Shown here piece after piece: positions 43,405-52,982 of a DNA stretch of 64,000 bases (positions are counted from its first letter, which is position 1; every line of letters begins with the position of its first letter). This DNA is from Phytohalomonas tamaricis. Lineage in GTDB: Bacteria > Pseudomonadota > Gammaproteobacteria > Pseudomonadales > Halomonadaceae. The position numbers and the translations under genes are program-made. The stretch is taken from assembly GCF_003012345.1 (NCBI RefSeq), contig NZ_PVRV01000013.1, positions 1-64,000 of the forward strand, in the 5' to 3' direction. The notes under the pieces were generated by a model. That model did no database searches. It was not told the DNA's origin and saw nothing but the letters and a program-made list of their open reading frames with translations.

Positions 43405-46236
43405 CTACCGCTGTTGTTTGAGCAGAGGCGCAAGGAATTGACCGGTGTGCGAATGCTCTAGCGCGGCGACTTCTTCTGGTGTGCCTTCAGCAATGATACG
43501 GCCACCACCAGCTCCACCTTCAGGGCCGAGATCGATCAACCAGTCGGCGGTCTTGATCACATCAAGGTTGTGCTCAATCACAACAATCGAATTGCCATGA
43601 TCGCGTAGCTTGTGCAGCACGGTGAGTAACTGACGAATATCCTCGAAATGGAGCCCTGTTGTCGGTTCATCGAGTATATATAAGGTTTTGCCGGTGTCAC
43701 GCTTGGCAAGCTCACGTGCCAGCTTGACGCGCTGTGCCTCGCCACCAGATAGCGTTGTTGCACTTTGCCCCAAGCGGACATAAGACAGCCCGACATCAAT
43801 TAGCGTTTGTAGCCGTCTCGCTATAGCCGGTACCGGGCTGAAATATTCAAGAGCTTCCTCTACCGTCATTTCTAAAACTTCATTGATGTTCTTGCCTTTG
43901 TACTCGACTTCAAGCGTTTCACGATTGTAGCGCTTGCCCTTGCAAACATCACAAGGGACATAAATATCTGGTAGAAAATGCATCTCTACCTTGATCATGC
44001 CTTCGCCCTGACAGGCTTCACAACGCCCCCCTTTGACGTTAAAGCTGAAGCGCCCCGGCTTGTAGCCTCGGGCACGTGCCTCCTGAGTACCGGCAAATAG
44101 CTCACGAATCGGCGTGAATATTCCGGTGTAGGTTGCAGGGTTTGAGCGCGGCGTACGACCTATAGGGCTTTGATCGATATCAATGATTTTATCGAGATGA
44201 TCAAGCCCTTTGATGGTCTTGTAGGGCGCTGGGGTCAGGGTTGTCGCCTTATTCAGCTCGCGAGCCGCTATCGGCATCAGCGTGGAGTTGATCAGGGTTG
44301 ATTTGCCTGAACCTGAGACACCGGTAACGCAGACGAACAAACCAAGTGGCAGCGTTAGATCAACCTCATCAAGGTTATTACCACTGGCGCCGAGCAGCTG
44401 GATTACGCGGTCTTGGTCGACAGGATGGCGTTGTTCAGGTACCTCAATACGGCGTGCACCGGAAAGGTACTGCCCGGTCAACGATTCGGGAGCCTGTTCA
44501 ATCTGCAAAGGCGTACCTTGAGCGACAATAGTGCCGCCATGGACGCCAGCACCTGGGCCGATATCAAGCACGTGGTCAGCGGCACGAATGGCGTCTTCAT
44601 CATGTTCGACAACAATGACGGTATTACCCAAGTCTCGCAGATGAACCAGTGTCTTCAGCAAGCGATCGTTATCACGCTGATGTAACCCAATGGATGGCTC
44701 ATCAAGAATATACATAACGCCAACCAGGCCGGCACCGATTTGACTGGCTAGGCGGATGCGCTGTGCTTCTCCACCGGAAAGGGTATCGGCACTACGCTCC
44801 AGTGTCAGATAATCGAGACCGACATTGACAAGAAACTCAAGGCGGCTGGCAATTTCATAGACAATTTTGGCAGCAATCTCGCCTTTGCGACCCGGTAACG
44901 ATAACGTCTTGTACAGATCCCAAGCCTCACCGATAGGCATACGCACGATATCAGGTAAGCTGCGATTATCGATAAATACGTGACGTGCCTCTTTGCGTAG
45001 ACGGCTCCCATGGCAGGTTGGACAGGGCTGTACGGAAAGGTATTTGGCCAGATCGTCACGGACCATGCTTGATTCAGTCTCGCGAAAGCGACGATTCATA
45101 TTAGGTAGTACACCCTCGAAAGGATGCTCGCGTACTACCTTACGGCCACGGTCGCTGACATAGTTGAACGCAATCGTTTCACGCCCGCTACCATGAAGCA
45201 CAATGTCACGAATGCGCTGTGACAGCTTGTGCCATGGCGTTTCCAGTGTGAAATCGTAGTGGCTGGCTACGGCCTCAAGCTGATTGAAATAATAGACACT
45301 GCGTCTATCCCAGCCCTTGATAACGCCTTCAGCCAGCGACAGTTCATCCTGTCGGATCAATTTGTCAGAATCGAAATACTGATGGACCCCGAGACCGTCA
45401 CAGCCAGGGCAGGCTCCCGCTGGATTATTGAATGAAAACATGCGCGGTTCGAGTTCGGCGATGGAATAACCACATATCGGGCAGGCAAAACGTGATGAGA
45501 AGATGATGTCATCACGCTCTCCATCCATGAAATGAAGTATTGCCGTTCCATCGGCGAGATTTAACGCTGTTTCAAATGACTCGGCCAAGCGCTGCTGAAG
45601 ATCACTGCGGATCTTAACGCGATCGACCACAACGCTAATGTCATGCTTTTTGTTCTTTTCCAGGGCAGGAATTTCATCAAGCTCATAGGTCGTACCATTG
45701 ACGTGGGCACGCACAAAACCTTGCGCACGGAGTTCGGCTAGTAGCTGTTGATGCTCACCCTTGCGTCCCTTGATCACGGGGGCAAGCAGCATAACCCGCG
45801 AGCCTTCTGGCAAGGCCAGCGTCTGATCGACCATCTGAGAAACAGTTTGTGCTTCAAGATCTAAATCATGCTCAGGGCAGCGCGGCGTGCCCGCGCGAGC
45901 GAAGATCAGGCGCAGATAGTCATAAATCTCGGTAATGGTACCGACCGTAGAGCGTGGATTATGTGACGTCGATTTCTGTTCAATTGAAATAGCAGGAGAT
46001 AAGCCTTCGATGTGATCGACATCGGGCTTTTCCATCATCGACAGAAATTGACGTGCATAAGTCGAGAGCGACTCAACGTAACGGCGCTGGCCTTCGGCAT
46101 AGAGGGTGTCGAAGGCTAGAGAGGACTTTCCTGAACCAGAAAGACCCGTAATCACGATAAGCTTGTCACGGGGCAGTTCAACGTCGACATTCTTCAAGTT
46201 GTGAGTGCGCGCACCGCGCACCAAGATTCGATCCAT
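43405..46236 (-). CDS. uvrA: UvrABC excision nuclease subunit A
   Basis: 943 residues (E. coli 940). DNA-damage sensor of nucleotide excision repair with two ABC ATPase modules. The first Walker A is GLSGSGKS at residues 31-38 and the second is [12 protein letters not shown] in the C-terminal half. Two signature LSGGEAQR motifs are present. The zinc modules show CPICGYS..CPGCDG and [14 protein letters not shown]. The usual arrangement divergent from ssb is kept, with a LexA-like site in the spacer. Confidence 0.98.
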   Translation of the reverse strand: MDRILVRGARTHNLKNVDVELPRDKLIVITGLSGSGKSSLAFDTLYAEGQRRYVESLSTYARQFLSMMEKPDVDHIEGLSPAISIEQKSTSHNPRSTVGTITEIYDYLRLIFARAGTPRCPEHDLDLEAQTVSQMVDQTLALPEGSRVMLLAPVIKGRKGEHQQLLAELRAQGFVRAHVNGTTYELDEIPALEKNKKHDISVVVDRVKIRSDLQQRLAESFETALNLADGTAILHFMDGERDDIIFSSRFACPICGYSIAELEPRMFSFNNPAGACPGCDGLGVHQYFDSDKLIRQDELSLAEGVIKGWDRRSVYYFNQLEAVASHYDFTLETPWHKLSQRIRDIVLHGSGRETIAFNYVSDRGRKVVREHPFEGVLPNMNRRFRETESSMVRDDLAKYLSVQPCPTCHGSRLRKEARHVFIDNRSLPDIVRMPIGEAWDLYKTLSLPGRKGEIAAKIVYEIASRLEFLVNVGLDYLTLERSADTLSGGEAQRIRLASQIGAGLVGVMYILDEPSIGLHQRDNDRLLKTLVHLRDLGNTVIVVEHDEDAIRAADHVLDIGPGAGVHGGTIVAQGTPLQIEQAPESLTGQYLSGARRIEVPEQRHPVDQDRVIQLLGASGNNLDEVDLTLPLGLFVCVTGVSGSGKSTLINSTLMPIAARELNKATTLTPAPYKTIKGLDHLDKIIDIDQSPIGRTPRSNPATYTGIFTPIRELFAGTQEARARGYKPGRFSFNVKGGRCEACQGEGMIKVEMHFLPDIYVPCDVCKGKRYNRETLEVEYKGKNINEVLEMTVEEALEYFSPVPAIARRLQTLIDVGLSYVRLGQSATTLSGGEAQRVKLARELAKRDTGKTLYILDEPTTGLHFEDIRQLLTVLHKLRDHGNSIVVIEHNLDVIKTADWLIDLGPEGGAGGGRIIAEGTPEEVAALEHSHTGQFLAPLLKQQR

Positions 46237-46656
46237 ACCTACCTCGTAACCGGACTGAATTAATAACTATAGGCGGTCATCTAAAGTAGCCGCAAAAGTC
46301 GGTCGCATTTCAATGTTGGTGGCAAATCGGTAAAATATAGACAAGGGAAAGTAGCTTGAAACGCTTCTCTCCTACCGTTGAGCATAAAGCTGGATAGCGC
46401 AGCCATTTTTCCGCATGTCATACCGTTCTTGGGCGTCATACGGCGAAGGCGTTCTCAACGGGTGATCCGAGTTTATAATCCTACCTCATTCGCCTTGCCA
46501 GGTGGTGGTATTGCAGTTTGGGTAAGGCACGCGGATAGTGCAGCTAGCTGATCATTCATACAGTAATTATACACGATTCTGTCAACGCCCTTTCGACGAC
46601 TCGTCGCACGTAGTAAAAAGTCAGGCGCGTAGCGCCGCTAGGCAAAGGAGAAAGTC
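46237..46656. promoter_or_regulatory. uvrA/ssb divergent spacer
   Basis: 420 bases without a gene, carrying the promoters of uvrA (minus) and ssb (plus). In several halomonads an MFS gene lies in this region; here it is absent. It holds the LexA-like site at 46546-46565 and AAAGGAG before ssb. Confidence 0.5.
46546..46565 (+). promoter_or_regulatory. Candidate LexA (SOS) box
   Basis: CTG-N10-CAG is present (46548-46563) and the right half ATACAGTA matches the E. coli LexA consensus perfectly, while the left half is weaker (AGCTGATC). It is about 90 bases before ssb. Both uvrA and ssb are LexA targets in E. coli. Confidence 0.5.
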
Positions 46657-47235
46657 ATGGCCCGTGGGGTGAACAAAGTCATCTTGATCGGTAATCTCGG
46701 CCAGGATCCAGAGGTGCGTTTCTTGCCATCCGGTAGCCCAGTATGCAATTTACGTTTGGCAACAACGGATACTTGGACGGACCGCCAAAGTGGCCAGCGT
46801 CAAGAGCGTACCGAGTGGCATAGTGTAGTAATGTTTAACAAGCTGGCCGAAATTGCGCAGCAATACGTTAAAAAAGGGTCCCGTCTTTACATTGAGGGCC
46901 GGTTACAAACGCGTAAATGGCAGGGGCAGGACGGTCAGGATCGTTATTCAACTGAGATCGTTGCTAACGATATGCAGATGCTCGATTCGCGTTCCGGGCA
47001 GCAGGGTGGCGATTATAGTGGCGCTCAGCAAAGCTACAATAGTGCTCCTCCCAGTTATAACCAAGGCAGTCAAGGCGGCGCTGGCCAGGAAAGTTACGGC
47101 AATAATCAAGGTAACTACAGCGGTTCGAACCGCTCGAGTGGTCAGCAGAGCGGAAATAATGCTCCAAGCCGTAATGATCAGGGGGCACCTAGTCCCGGAA
47201 GTTTTGATGATTTCGATGATGAAATCCCCTTCTAG
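46657..47235 (+). CDS. ssb: Single-stranded DNA-binding protein
   Basis: 192 residues (E. coli 178). OB-fold domain at residues 1-112 ([42 protein letters not shown]), then a disordered linker of about 65 residues rich in Gly, Ser, Gln, Asn and Tyr, and the C-terminal protein-docking tip DDFDDEIPF. It binds ssDNA as a tetramer and recruits repair and replication proteins. The start has AAAGGAG. Confidence 0.98.
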   Translation: MARGVNKVILIGNLGQDPEVRFLPSGSPVCNLRLATTDTWTDRQSGQRQERTEWHSVVMFNKLAEIAQQYVKKGSRLYIEGRLQTRKWQGQDGQDRYSTEIVANDMQMLDSRSGQQGGDYSGAQQSYNSAPPSYNQGSQGGAGQESYGNNQGNYSGSNRSSGQQSGNNAPSRNDQGAPSPGSFDDFDDEIPF

Positions 47236-47271
47236 CGTTGAACCCTCGATTGTAGATGTAAAGTTTTAGCT

Positions 47272-47298
47272 TAAAAGCCCCGCTATGCGGGGCTTTTG
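47272..47298 (+). terminator. Terminator after ssb
   Basis: AAAAGCCCCGC and GCGGGGCTTTT pair perfectly around TAT. Strong and nearly symmetric, 36 bases after ssb. Confidence 0.92.
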
Positions 47299-47689
47299 TG
47301 CTTAGAGAGTCTGCTCCAAGAGGGTGGTGATCTGCCATGTACTATTTCTTAGCTGAGAGATGGTTGTCTAAGATCTTGGCGGCAGTTAGAAAAGTCCGCA
47401 GTTAATGCGCCTTCGCACCTTCGATGGCGCGTTAATTTCCATACTGCCCAGCGGTGGTTAAATGAACTGTGCTGCAAGGCGCGTTGCGCATATCCCCTAC
47501 GAAGTGATGTCGCGTTGAACTAATATTCTGTAAGGTAGCGCTTTTATATGCCTTGTTAATGGGCATGTTAACCATAACGATGCCGCATCTGATATGTTGC
47601 ATAGATTCAGCAATGGTGCGGGTGACGAGTCTTGTAGTGATGAGCTATTGCGCTTTTTTTTCATCGTTTCATTATTTTAAGTTCCAACC
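47299..47689. other. Gene-free spacer with inverted repeat
   Basis: 391 AT-rich bases with no gene. It contains an inverted repeat at 47402-47435 (TTAATGCGCC with GGCGCGTTAA, one wobble pair) and, at 47517-47533, the second copy of the 17-base repeat also found at 11478. The promoter of the following gene must lie here. Confidence 0.5.
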
Positions 47690-48562
47690 GTGAAGCTTTT
47701 AATTCTTAATGCCGCCCACTGTCTGGCCCATGCGCTGGTACGTGAAAGCTGTCGACGTACAGATGTTGAGTTGCAGGTTGAGGACAGTATGCACTGCAGT
47801 GTTGAGTTATTAAGTGAGCTAGCTCCAGACGCTGTTATTGTCCCCCCACTGGGTGCGCCTGCTGATATTGAACCTGCAATAGTGAATGCGCATGCCGAGG
47901 CAGTTGAAGCAACGCTGGACGCCTGTCTTGCATGCGATGTGCCTCTGGTCTGGTGTGTGAGTGATCAGATGTATGAAAGTGGCGGGGCTACAGCCATTGA
48001 GGAAACTATGGTACCGGCGCCTCGTGATGAGGCGCTGCGACGACTCGTTATCACCGGTAACCGGATACGTGCTCACTTACCACGTCATCTTATCGTGCGG
48101 ATTGGGCCGCTGTTTGCCCTCGAAGGGAGCGATGCTTGGCTGCCTGATCTTCTCGCCAAGCTGCTAAGCGGAGAAAGCATTCGTTCTGCGGAGGATGTAA
48201 TTATATGTCCAACCGCCGCTGAAGCGTTGGCTATGGCTTTGCTGGGGATGCTTCAGCAGCAATCATGTGGGGCGGATTCCTGGGGAGCCTATCATCTCGC
48301 CGGTACCGAGCCGGTCAGCGCTTTTACCTTCACTTCCGTAGTAAGAACACAGCTCGATACTCGTCTATCCGGTATGGGAGAAAGTGTGGAACTGGCGGAT
48401 GTCATTGCACTGCGCCTGCATCCCGATTATCCGATGCGTCGCGTACTCAACTGTCGACGCATGCTGGAAACGTTTGGTGTCCACCAGAAACCATGGCGTC
48501 TGGAGCTCGACCGCTTGCTGGATCAATGGTGTCGAGAGCGTAGTGAGGAGAGCGAACGATGA
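47690..48562 (+). CDS. Degenerate RmlD/SDR-like protein
   Basis: 290 residues resembling the extended short-chain dehydrogenase (RmlD, sugar-nucleotide-binding) fold in layout: MKLLILN at the first strand, SELAPDAVIVPP, VPLVWCVSDQMYESGG and RHLIVRIGPLFA. It lacks the Gly-rich NAD(P) motif; the turn reads NAAHCLAHAL instead of GxxGQLG, and I see no YxxxK pair. It may therefore be non-catalytic or bind another ligand. It starts with GTG 47690 and has a weak ribosome site. It overlaps the plsC-like gene by four bases (ATGA), so the two are co-translated; a lipid-related role is possible but unproven. Confidence 0.6.
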   Translation: MKLLILNAAHCLAHALVRESCRRTDVELQVEDSMHCSVELLSELAPDAVIVPPLGAPADIEPAIVNAHAEAVEATLDACLACDVPLVWCVSDQMYESGGATAIEETMVPAPRDEALRRLVITGNRIRAHLPRHLIVRIGPLFALEGSDAWLPDLLAKLLSGESIRSAEDVIICPTAAEALAMALLGMLQQQSCGADSWGAYHLAGTEPVSAFTFTSVVRTQLDTRLSGMGESVELADVIALRLHPDYPMRRVLNCRRMLETFGVHQKPWRLELDRLLDQWCRERSEESER

Positions 48563-49314
48563 ATGCACTGCGCAGCCTGATCTTTTACATTGGCTACGTG
48601 CTTGCCATCATATTGTCTTTTTTGACACTGGTGCCTGTAGCACTTTGCTTGCCGCTCAAGATGCGTTTCAAGGCGCTCAATCTTTATAACCGCTTTATTA
48701 TCTTCTGGCTTCGCTTGGTATGTGGCATACGCTACACAATCGAAATGCCCGAGCCCTTGCCTGAGGGACCCTGTGTATTGCTTTCCAATCATCAAAGTGA
48801 GTGGGAAACGATTTATTTGCAGTTACTCAAGCCGCCTGTCTGCACCGTGTTGAAAAAGGAACTGCTGCGAGTGCCGGTTTTTGGATGGGCACTGCGTTTG
48901 CTGGAGCCTATCCCGCTTGATCGTTCCAAACCCTCTAGTGCATTGAAACAGGTTTTCCGTGAAGGGGCTCAGCGTCTTCAAGACGGATTGTCGATTTTGA
49001 TCTTTCCGGAGGGGACGCGGGTTCCGCCGGGAGCGCGTAAGCGTTTCAATAAAAGTGGCGTGCACATTGCCTGCCGTGCCGGCGTACCGGTAATTCCCAT
49101 TGCGCATAATGCCGGTGAATACTGGCCAAGTCGTACCTGGATCAAGTCGCCGGGGCGCTTGACGCTGGTTGTAGGTCCAGCAATTCCTACCAAAGGGCGT
49201 ACACCGGATGAGGTGGCTGCATACGTGGAAGGGTGGATTGAGGATCAGTTGCGTCGCATCTCTGACGTGCCAAGACCTGACGCCGCTGAAGAAGCAGCCA
49301 GAATCGGCGTGTGA
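48559..49314 (+). CDS. PlsC-like 1-acyl-glycerol-3-phosphate acyltransferase
   Basis: 251-residue membrane-associated lysophospholipid acyltransferase. The N-terminal helix is LIFYIGYVLAIILSFLTLVPVALCL. Acyltransferase motif I is NHQSEWE, an HX4E variant of the usual HX4D. Motif II (LEPIPLDR), motif III (FPEGTR, near residue 155) and motif IV (VPVIPIAHNAG) are present. It probably acylates lysophosphatidic acid or a related lipid to give phosphatidic acid. It is translationally coupled to the SDR-like gene upstream and ends at a bidirectional terminator. I withhold plsC as a symbol because paralogues with the HX4E form exist. Confidence 0.88.
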   Translation: MNALRSLIFYIGYVLAIILSFLTLVPVALCLPLKMRFKALNLYNRFIIFWLRLVCGIRYTIEMPEPLPEGPCVLLSNHQSEWETIYLQLLKPPVCTVLKKELLRVPVFGWALRLLEPIPLDRSKPSSALKQVFREGAQRLQDGLSILIFPEGTRVPPGARKRFNKSGVHIACRAGVPVIPIAHNAGEYWPSRTWIKSPGRLTLVVGPAIPTKGRTPDEVAAYVEGWIEDQLRRISDVPRPDAAEEAARIGV

Positions 49315-49342
49315 GATTTAATACGCAATGCTACTCATGTAA

Positions 49343-49371
49343 AAGAAGGCGCTCAGTGAGCGCCTTCTTTA
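49343..49371. terminator. Bidirectional terminator between plsC-like gene and fabB
   Basis: AAAGAAGGCGCT and AGCGCCTTCTTT pair perfectly around five bases, giving T-rich ends on both strands. It serves the two convergent genes. Confidence 0.92.
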
Positions 49372-49405
49372 ATTACTATTTACAGCTTGCAGCGTTTACT
49401 TAATC

Positions 49406-50623
49406 TCAATCATCCAAGCGTTCAAATACCAAGCTGGCATTTGTGCCACCAAAGCCGAAGCTATTGGAAAGGACACGTTTGAGTTGAACATTGTCACGGC
49501 GTTGCGTAACGATGTCGAAACCTTCGGCTTCTGGATCAAGCTCATCGACGTTGGCAGATGCGCAGATGAAGTTATGCTGCATCATTAAAAGCGAATAGAT
49601 CGCCTCCTGAACGCCTGCAGCGCCCAGCGAGTGGCCGGTCAGTGATTTCGTAGAGCTGAGCGGTGGCGCTTTACCCTCGAAGGCGGTATGCAGGGCCTTG
49701 AGCTCATAAATGTCACCCACCGACGTTGAGGTGCCATGTGTGTTGACGTAATCAATGGGGCCAGTGACATGGGTAAGTGCCTGCTGCATGCAGCGCATGC
49801 CACCTTCCCCTGATGGTGCGACCATGTCGTAGCCATCAGAAGTAGCACCATAGCCGACTACTTCTGCATAGATTTTGGCGCCACGGGCACGTGCATGCTC
49901 AAGCTCTTCAAGCACTATAATGCCACCGCCGCCGGCTATGACGAAGCCATCACGCGCTTTGTCATACGGACGTGAGGCCTTTTCCGGTGAGTTATTGTAC
50001 TCGGTCGAAAGAGCGCCCATGGCATCGAAGAGACATGACAAGGTCCAGTGCTCTTCTTCTCCGCCCCCAGCGAACACCACATCCTGCTTACCCAACTGAA
50101 TCTGTTCGATCGCACTACCGATACAGTGAGCCGATGTCGCGCAAGCAGACGAGATAGAGTAGTTGACTCCTTTAATGGCAAAAGGAGTAGCTAGGCAGGC
50201 CGACACTGTACTTCCCATCGTACGGGTAACACGATAGGGACCTACACGGCGCAACCCTTTTCCGCGCAGAACATCAGCGGCTTCAACTTGGTTTGATGAT
50301 GAAGCGCCTCCCGATCCAGCAATGAGACCGGTACGAGCATTTGACACTTGTTCATGTGTCAAACCGGCATCCTCAATGGCCTGCTGCATCGATATATAGG
50401 CATAAGCTGCTGCATCACCCATGAAACGCAGCTGCTTTCGATCGATCAACGCTTCAAGATCAATATCGACAACACCTGCAACATGGCTGCGCATGCCGTG
50501 CTCGACATACTCTTCGCGAAAACGTATACCCGAACGCCCTTGCTTGAGCGCATCCAGTACTTGACGTTGGTCATTGCCTAGGCAGGAGACAATACCTAGG
50601 CCGGTGACTACCACTCGTCGCAT
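49406..50623 (-). CDS. fabB: 3-oxoacyl-ACP synthase I (FabB)
   Basis: 405 residues (E. coli 406). Condensing enzyme that extends cis-3-decenoyl-ACP and other acyl chains, needed for unsaturated fatty acids. The Cys-His-His catalytic triad is visible at Cys161 ([10 protein letters not shown]), His296 ([11 protein letters not shown]) and His331 ([11 protein letters not shown]). Its upstream partner fabA is 13 bases away on the same strand, the classical fabAB operon of gammaproteobacteria. Confidence 0.97.
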   Translation of the reverse strand: MRRVVVTGLGIVSCLGNDQRQVLDALKQGRSGIRFREEYVEHGMRSHVAGVVDIDLEALIDRKQLRFMGDAAAYAYISMQQAIEDAGLTHEQVSNARTGLIAGSGGASSSNQVEAADVLRGKGLRRVGPYRVTRTMGSTVSACLATPFAIKGVNYSISSACATSAHCIGSAIEQIQLGKQDVVFAGGGEEEHWTLSCLFDAMGALSTEYNNSPEKASRPYDKARDGFVIAGGGGIIVLEELEHARARGAKIYAEVVGYGATSDGYDMVAPSGEGGMRCMQQALTHVTGPIDYVNTHGTSTSVGDIYELKALHTAFEGKAPPLSSTKSLTGHSLGAAGVQEAIYSLLMMQHNFICASANVDELDPEAEGFDIVTQRRDNVQLKRVLSNSFGFGGTNASLVFERLDD

Positions 50624-50636
50624 GGGAGCCTCCCGA

Positions 50637-51152
50637 TTAAAAGTTCGCAGTAGAGGTGAACAGACCGACGCGCAAGTCGTTGGCCTGATAGATATCTTGC
50701 CCGTCCACGGACACCGTGCCGTCGGCGATGCCCAGGATAAGCCGGCGAGTAATTACACGTTTCATATTAATATGATAGGTGACCTTTTTGGCGCTTGGCA
50801 GTATCTGGCCGGAGAATTTTACTTCTCCACAACCTAGTGCTCGTCCGCGCCCTGGGTTGCCGAGCCAGCCGAGGTGAAAACCTACAAGCTGCCACATGGC
50901 ATCTAGGCCCAGACAGCCAGGCATGACCGGATCGCCGGGGAAATGGCACTGAAAAAACCACAGGTCCGGATGAATATCCAGCTCAGCAATCAGCTCGCCT
51001 TTGCCATATTGGCCACCCTGTTCCTGAATATGGGTGACGCGGTCAAGCATCAGCATGTTCGGTGCTGGCAGCTGTGCGTTACCAGGGCCGAAGAGTTCGC
51101 CTTGACTGCAGCTAAGCAGTTCATCGCGTGAAAAAGAGTGTTGCTTGGTCAC
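50637..51152 (-). CDS. fabA: 3-hydroxydecanoyl-ACP dehydratase/isomerase (FabA)
   Basis: 171 residues (E. coli 172). It dehydrates 3-hydroxydecanoyl-ACP and isomerises the product to the cis-3 form, the branch point to unsaturated fatty acids. The catalytic pair falls at His70 ([15 protein letters not shown]) and Asp84 (GLDAMWQLV), the E. coli numbers. The start is GTG at 51152 (reading [13 protein letters not shown]), which gives the family length; the longer in-frame ATG at 51266 adds 38 residues with no counterpart. The spacer before fabA is about 700 bases. Confidence 0.95.
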   Translation of the reverse strand: MTKQHSFSRDELLSCSQGELFGPGNAQLPAPNMLMLDRVTHIQEQGGQYGKGELIAELDIHPDLWFFQCHFPGDPVMPGCLGLDAMWQLVGFHLGWLGNPGRGRALGCGEVKFSGQILPSAKKVTYHINMKRVITRRLILGIADGTVSVDGQDIYQANDLRVGLFTSTANF

Positions 51153-51860
51153 TGACTCATTCCGAGATTCGAATTGGTTGTGCTCTGTCTCCGGAGCGCG
51201 TCCTAGTCTACTGATAGACAGTGGGGAATGCACGTTAAGCCCAGAGGTTGGCCGCTTGCAAATCAAAGCACATGATTATGACACATTTACATTGCATGCT
51301 TCGATGCAAATTTACTGCTATATCATGTAGAAGGATATTACCGTATATGTGCATTGACTGTGTTTATCTGCGCAAAGTAGCTGTCTTTCACTGCATCAAG
51401 CTTGGCGTGCAGCCTGGACAGGGTGAAATTAACAGGGTTGGTCTTTCTCAGTGGCCGAAGATAATTCATGCCGCTGGCTGTGACGCCCATGTTATCGCTC
51501 TCTAATAACAGTGTTACGCCATACTGTTAAGTTGATGTGAACACATCACTTCAAAAAGGATAAACGGCTATTTACACAAAAGGCGATGAGCGGTCTTCGC
51601 GTTGTGGCGGACAATAACGGTGCTGAACAATTCAATCAGGTGATATTACGGAGCAGTGCAACACTCTTCCAAGTAGGCAGCCTATACAAGGTCCAGCTGA
51701 ACTACGCGCATGAGGCCAATAAGATACTATTAATCTTAAAGAGAAGGGCGTGAGAATAACCTCATGACGCGCTGACAGATTGGCTTAACGGTGGCTAATT
51801 TTGTTGCTCAATTTGTCTGCTGAAATACTGTTAGGAGCATATTACTTCCCATAGCGTGTC
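51153..51860. promoter_or_regulatory. Long gene-free spacer upstream of fabA
   Basis: About 700 AT-rich bases between the end of the MerR-like gene and fabA, both on the minus strand. No open frame here looks like a real gene. Two adjacent palindromes lie at 51506-51529 and 51533-51548. A CATAAT hexamer on the minus strand around 51280 could be a -10 element of fabA, but no good -35 goes with it. I see no FadR-type site. Confidence 0.5.
51506..51548. promoter_or_regulatory. Two adjacent operator-like palindromes
   Basis: TAACAGT-N10-ACTGTTA (51506-51529) is followed three bases later by TGATGTG-AA-CACATCA (51533-51548). Both have exact arms and spacing compatible with dimeric regulators. Which protein binds is unknown. 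Confidence 0.45.
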
Positions 51861-52784
51861 CTAACTTATCAATGCATGCAAATGCGATACGGAATGGGCA
51901 AAATTGTCATCAAGCATGACGATATTTGAGCCCTCAAGATCTAGTGCGCGGATTCGAATCACTGGACCACTGAGGCAAAGTGGAACATTAAGCTGCTCGG
52001 TTACTTGGGGTAATTGTCGACGTATCAGATCGGTGCGCTCAGCTTGGCTGCCCACAAGAATGATGGCATCAGCGCCGCAACGCTCCGCTGCCCACGGCAA
52101 TTTGGCCATCGGAATGGCGCGATCAAAAAAGGTAATGTGGAATCCGCCCACACTTGCAGTAAACGCCATTAATAGCAGGCGTAACATACTTGGGTCGGCA
52201 GGCAGGCGACTCAGTAGCAGGCGAGGCTCGTGAAGCTCAAGGTTCCCATGATAGAGACGCAAGCCCAGGCGGGTCCGCAGGAATGCTTCAAAAAAACTCT
52301 GTTGAACGCTGGCGCCGAAGTCATCTTTACCTTGTTCTTCAAGATGTTCAACAACGGGTCGCCATAAGCGTGAAATAGCCGTGCTAACCGGATAAAGGCC
52401 CATGCTCTTGGTGAATAAGGCATCAAGACGCGTCGTATCAAGAGCTTCGATGGCCTCAATTGCTGTGAGGCAGCGCGTATGCCAGTCGGTATCCTCGGGA
52501 GGAGGTGTGGCAAGCGCTTCTTCCTGCTTGGGGGCTGGCTGGTCAAGTAGCTCACTTACTTGGCTTACTGATACGCCTCGATTGAGCCACTGCAGGATAC
52601 GCTGTACGCGCTCGATGTCTCCTCGAGCATAAAGCCTGTGCCCTTTAGGTGTCCGTCGCGGCTGAATAAGGCCGTAACGACGCTCCCACGCACGTAAAGT
52701 AACGGAATTTACGCCTGTAAGCCTTGAAACCTCTCGTATGGGATAAAGAGGGCCTCCTGCTGTCTCCATTACTTGTTCTGTCAT
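51861..52784 (-). CDS. MerR-family regulator, class II LitR-like
   Basis: 307 residues. The N-terminal MerR winged helix-turn-helix is at about 14-80 (REVSRLTGVNSVTLRAWERRYGLI; PKGHRLYARGDIERV). A helical domain (about 115-195) and a Rossmann-like C-terminal part (ADAIILVGSQ; IVMLDDN) correspond to the cobalamin-binding half of CarH/LitR photoreceptors. The cobalamin signature DxHxxG is not conserved: the matching place reads DPSMLR. It therefore resembles class II LitR proteins, which rely on a separate LOV photoreceptor. TGTACA-type sites lie upstream. Probably a transcriptional regulator of its neighbours; light control is inference. Confidence 0.8.
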   Translation of the reverse strand: MTEQVMETAGGPLYPIREVSRLTGVNSVTLRAWERRYGLIQPRRTPKGHRLYARGDIERVQRILQWLNRGVSVSQVSELLDQPAPKQEEALATPPPEDTDWHTRCLTAIEAIEALDTTRLDALFTKSMGLYPVSTAISRLWRPVVEHLEEQGKDDFGASVQQSFFEAFLRTRLGLRLYHGNLELHEPRLLLSRLPADPSMLRLLLMAFTASVGGFHITFFDRAIPMAKLPWAAERCGADAIILVGSQAERTDLIRRQLPQVTEQLNVPLCLSGPVIRIRALDLEGSNIVMLDDNFAHSVSHLHALIS

Positions 52785-52805
52785 TTAACCGGCCTCCATT
52801 GCCAT

Positions 52806-52813
52806 TTGTACAA
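52806..52813. promoter_or_regulatory. TTGTACAA site near the merR-like start
   Basis: A perfect 8-base palindrome containing TGTACA, 22 bases upstream of the merR-like ATG (minus strand). Same core as the pair at 52945-52968. Confidence 0.4.
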
Positions 52814-52944
52814 GATGTTAAAAGCGTGTTCATCTTGAGTGGCTAGGCAAGAAAATGAACCCGAAACGTCGCCAACACTAAGTTTATAAGGTGAGTGATT
52901 GTTCACTTTAAAACCTCATCACCCTCAAGGATATCTTGAATTAT

Positions 52945-52968
52945 TGTACATATTAACAGTTGTGTACA
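52945..52968. promoter_or_regulatory. TGTACA-N12-TGTACA operator candidate
   Basis: Two perfect TGTACA hexamers 18 bases apart. On the minus strand TTGTAC and a downstream TACAAT or AATAAT could form the merR-like promoter, so the site would overlap it. As I recall, LitR boxes in Pseudomonas have a TRTACA-N12-TGTAYA pattern; this site fits that. Confidence 0.6.
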
Positions 52969-52982
52969 AATCGAATTCATAT

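Noticed and set aside
46597-46656. Possible short inverted repeats just before ssb
   Set aside because: Short GC repeats (GGCGC/GCGCC) close to the start are too weak to call a regulatory element.
51248-51505. 85-residue plus-strand frame between fabA and the merR-like gene
   Set aside because: Unusual composition rich in Cys and His without a metal-binding pattern, no ribosome site, and no gene context.
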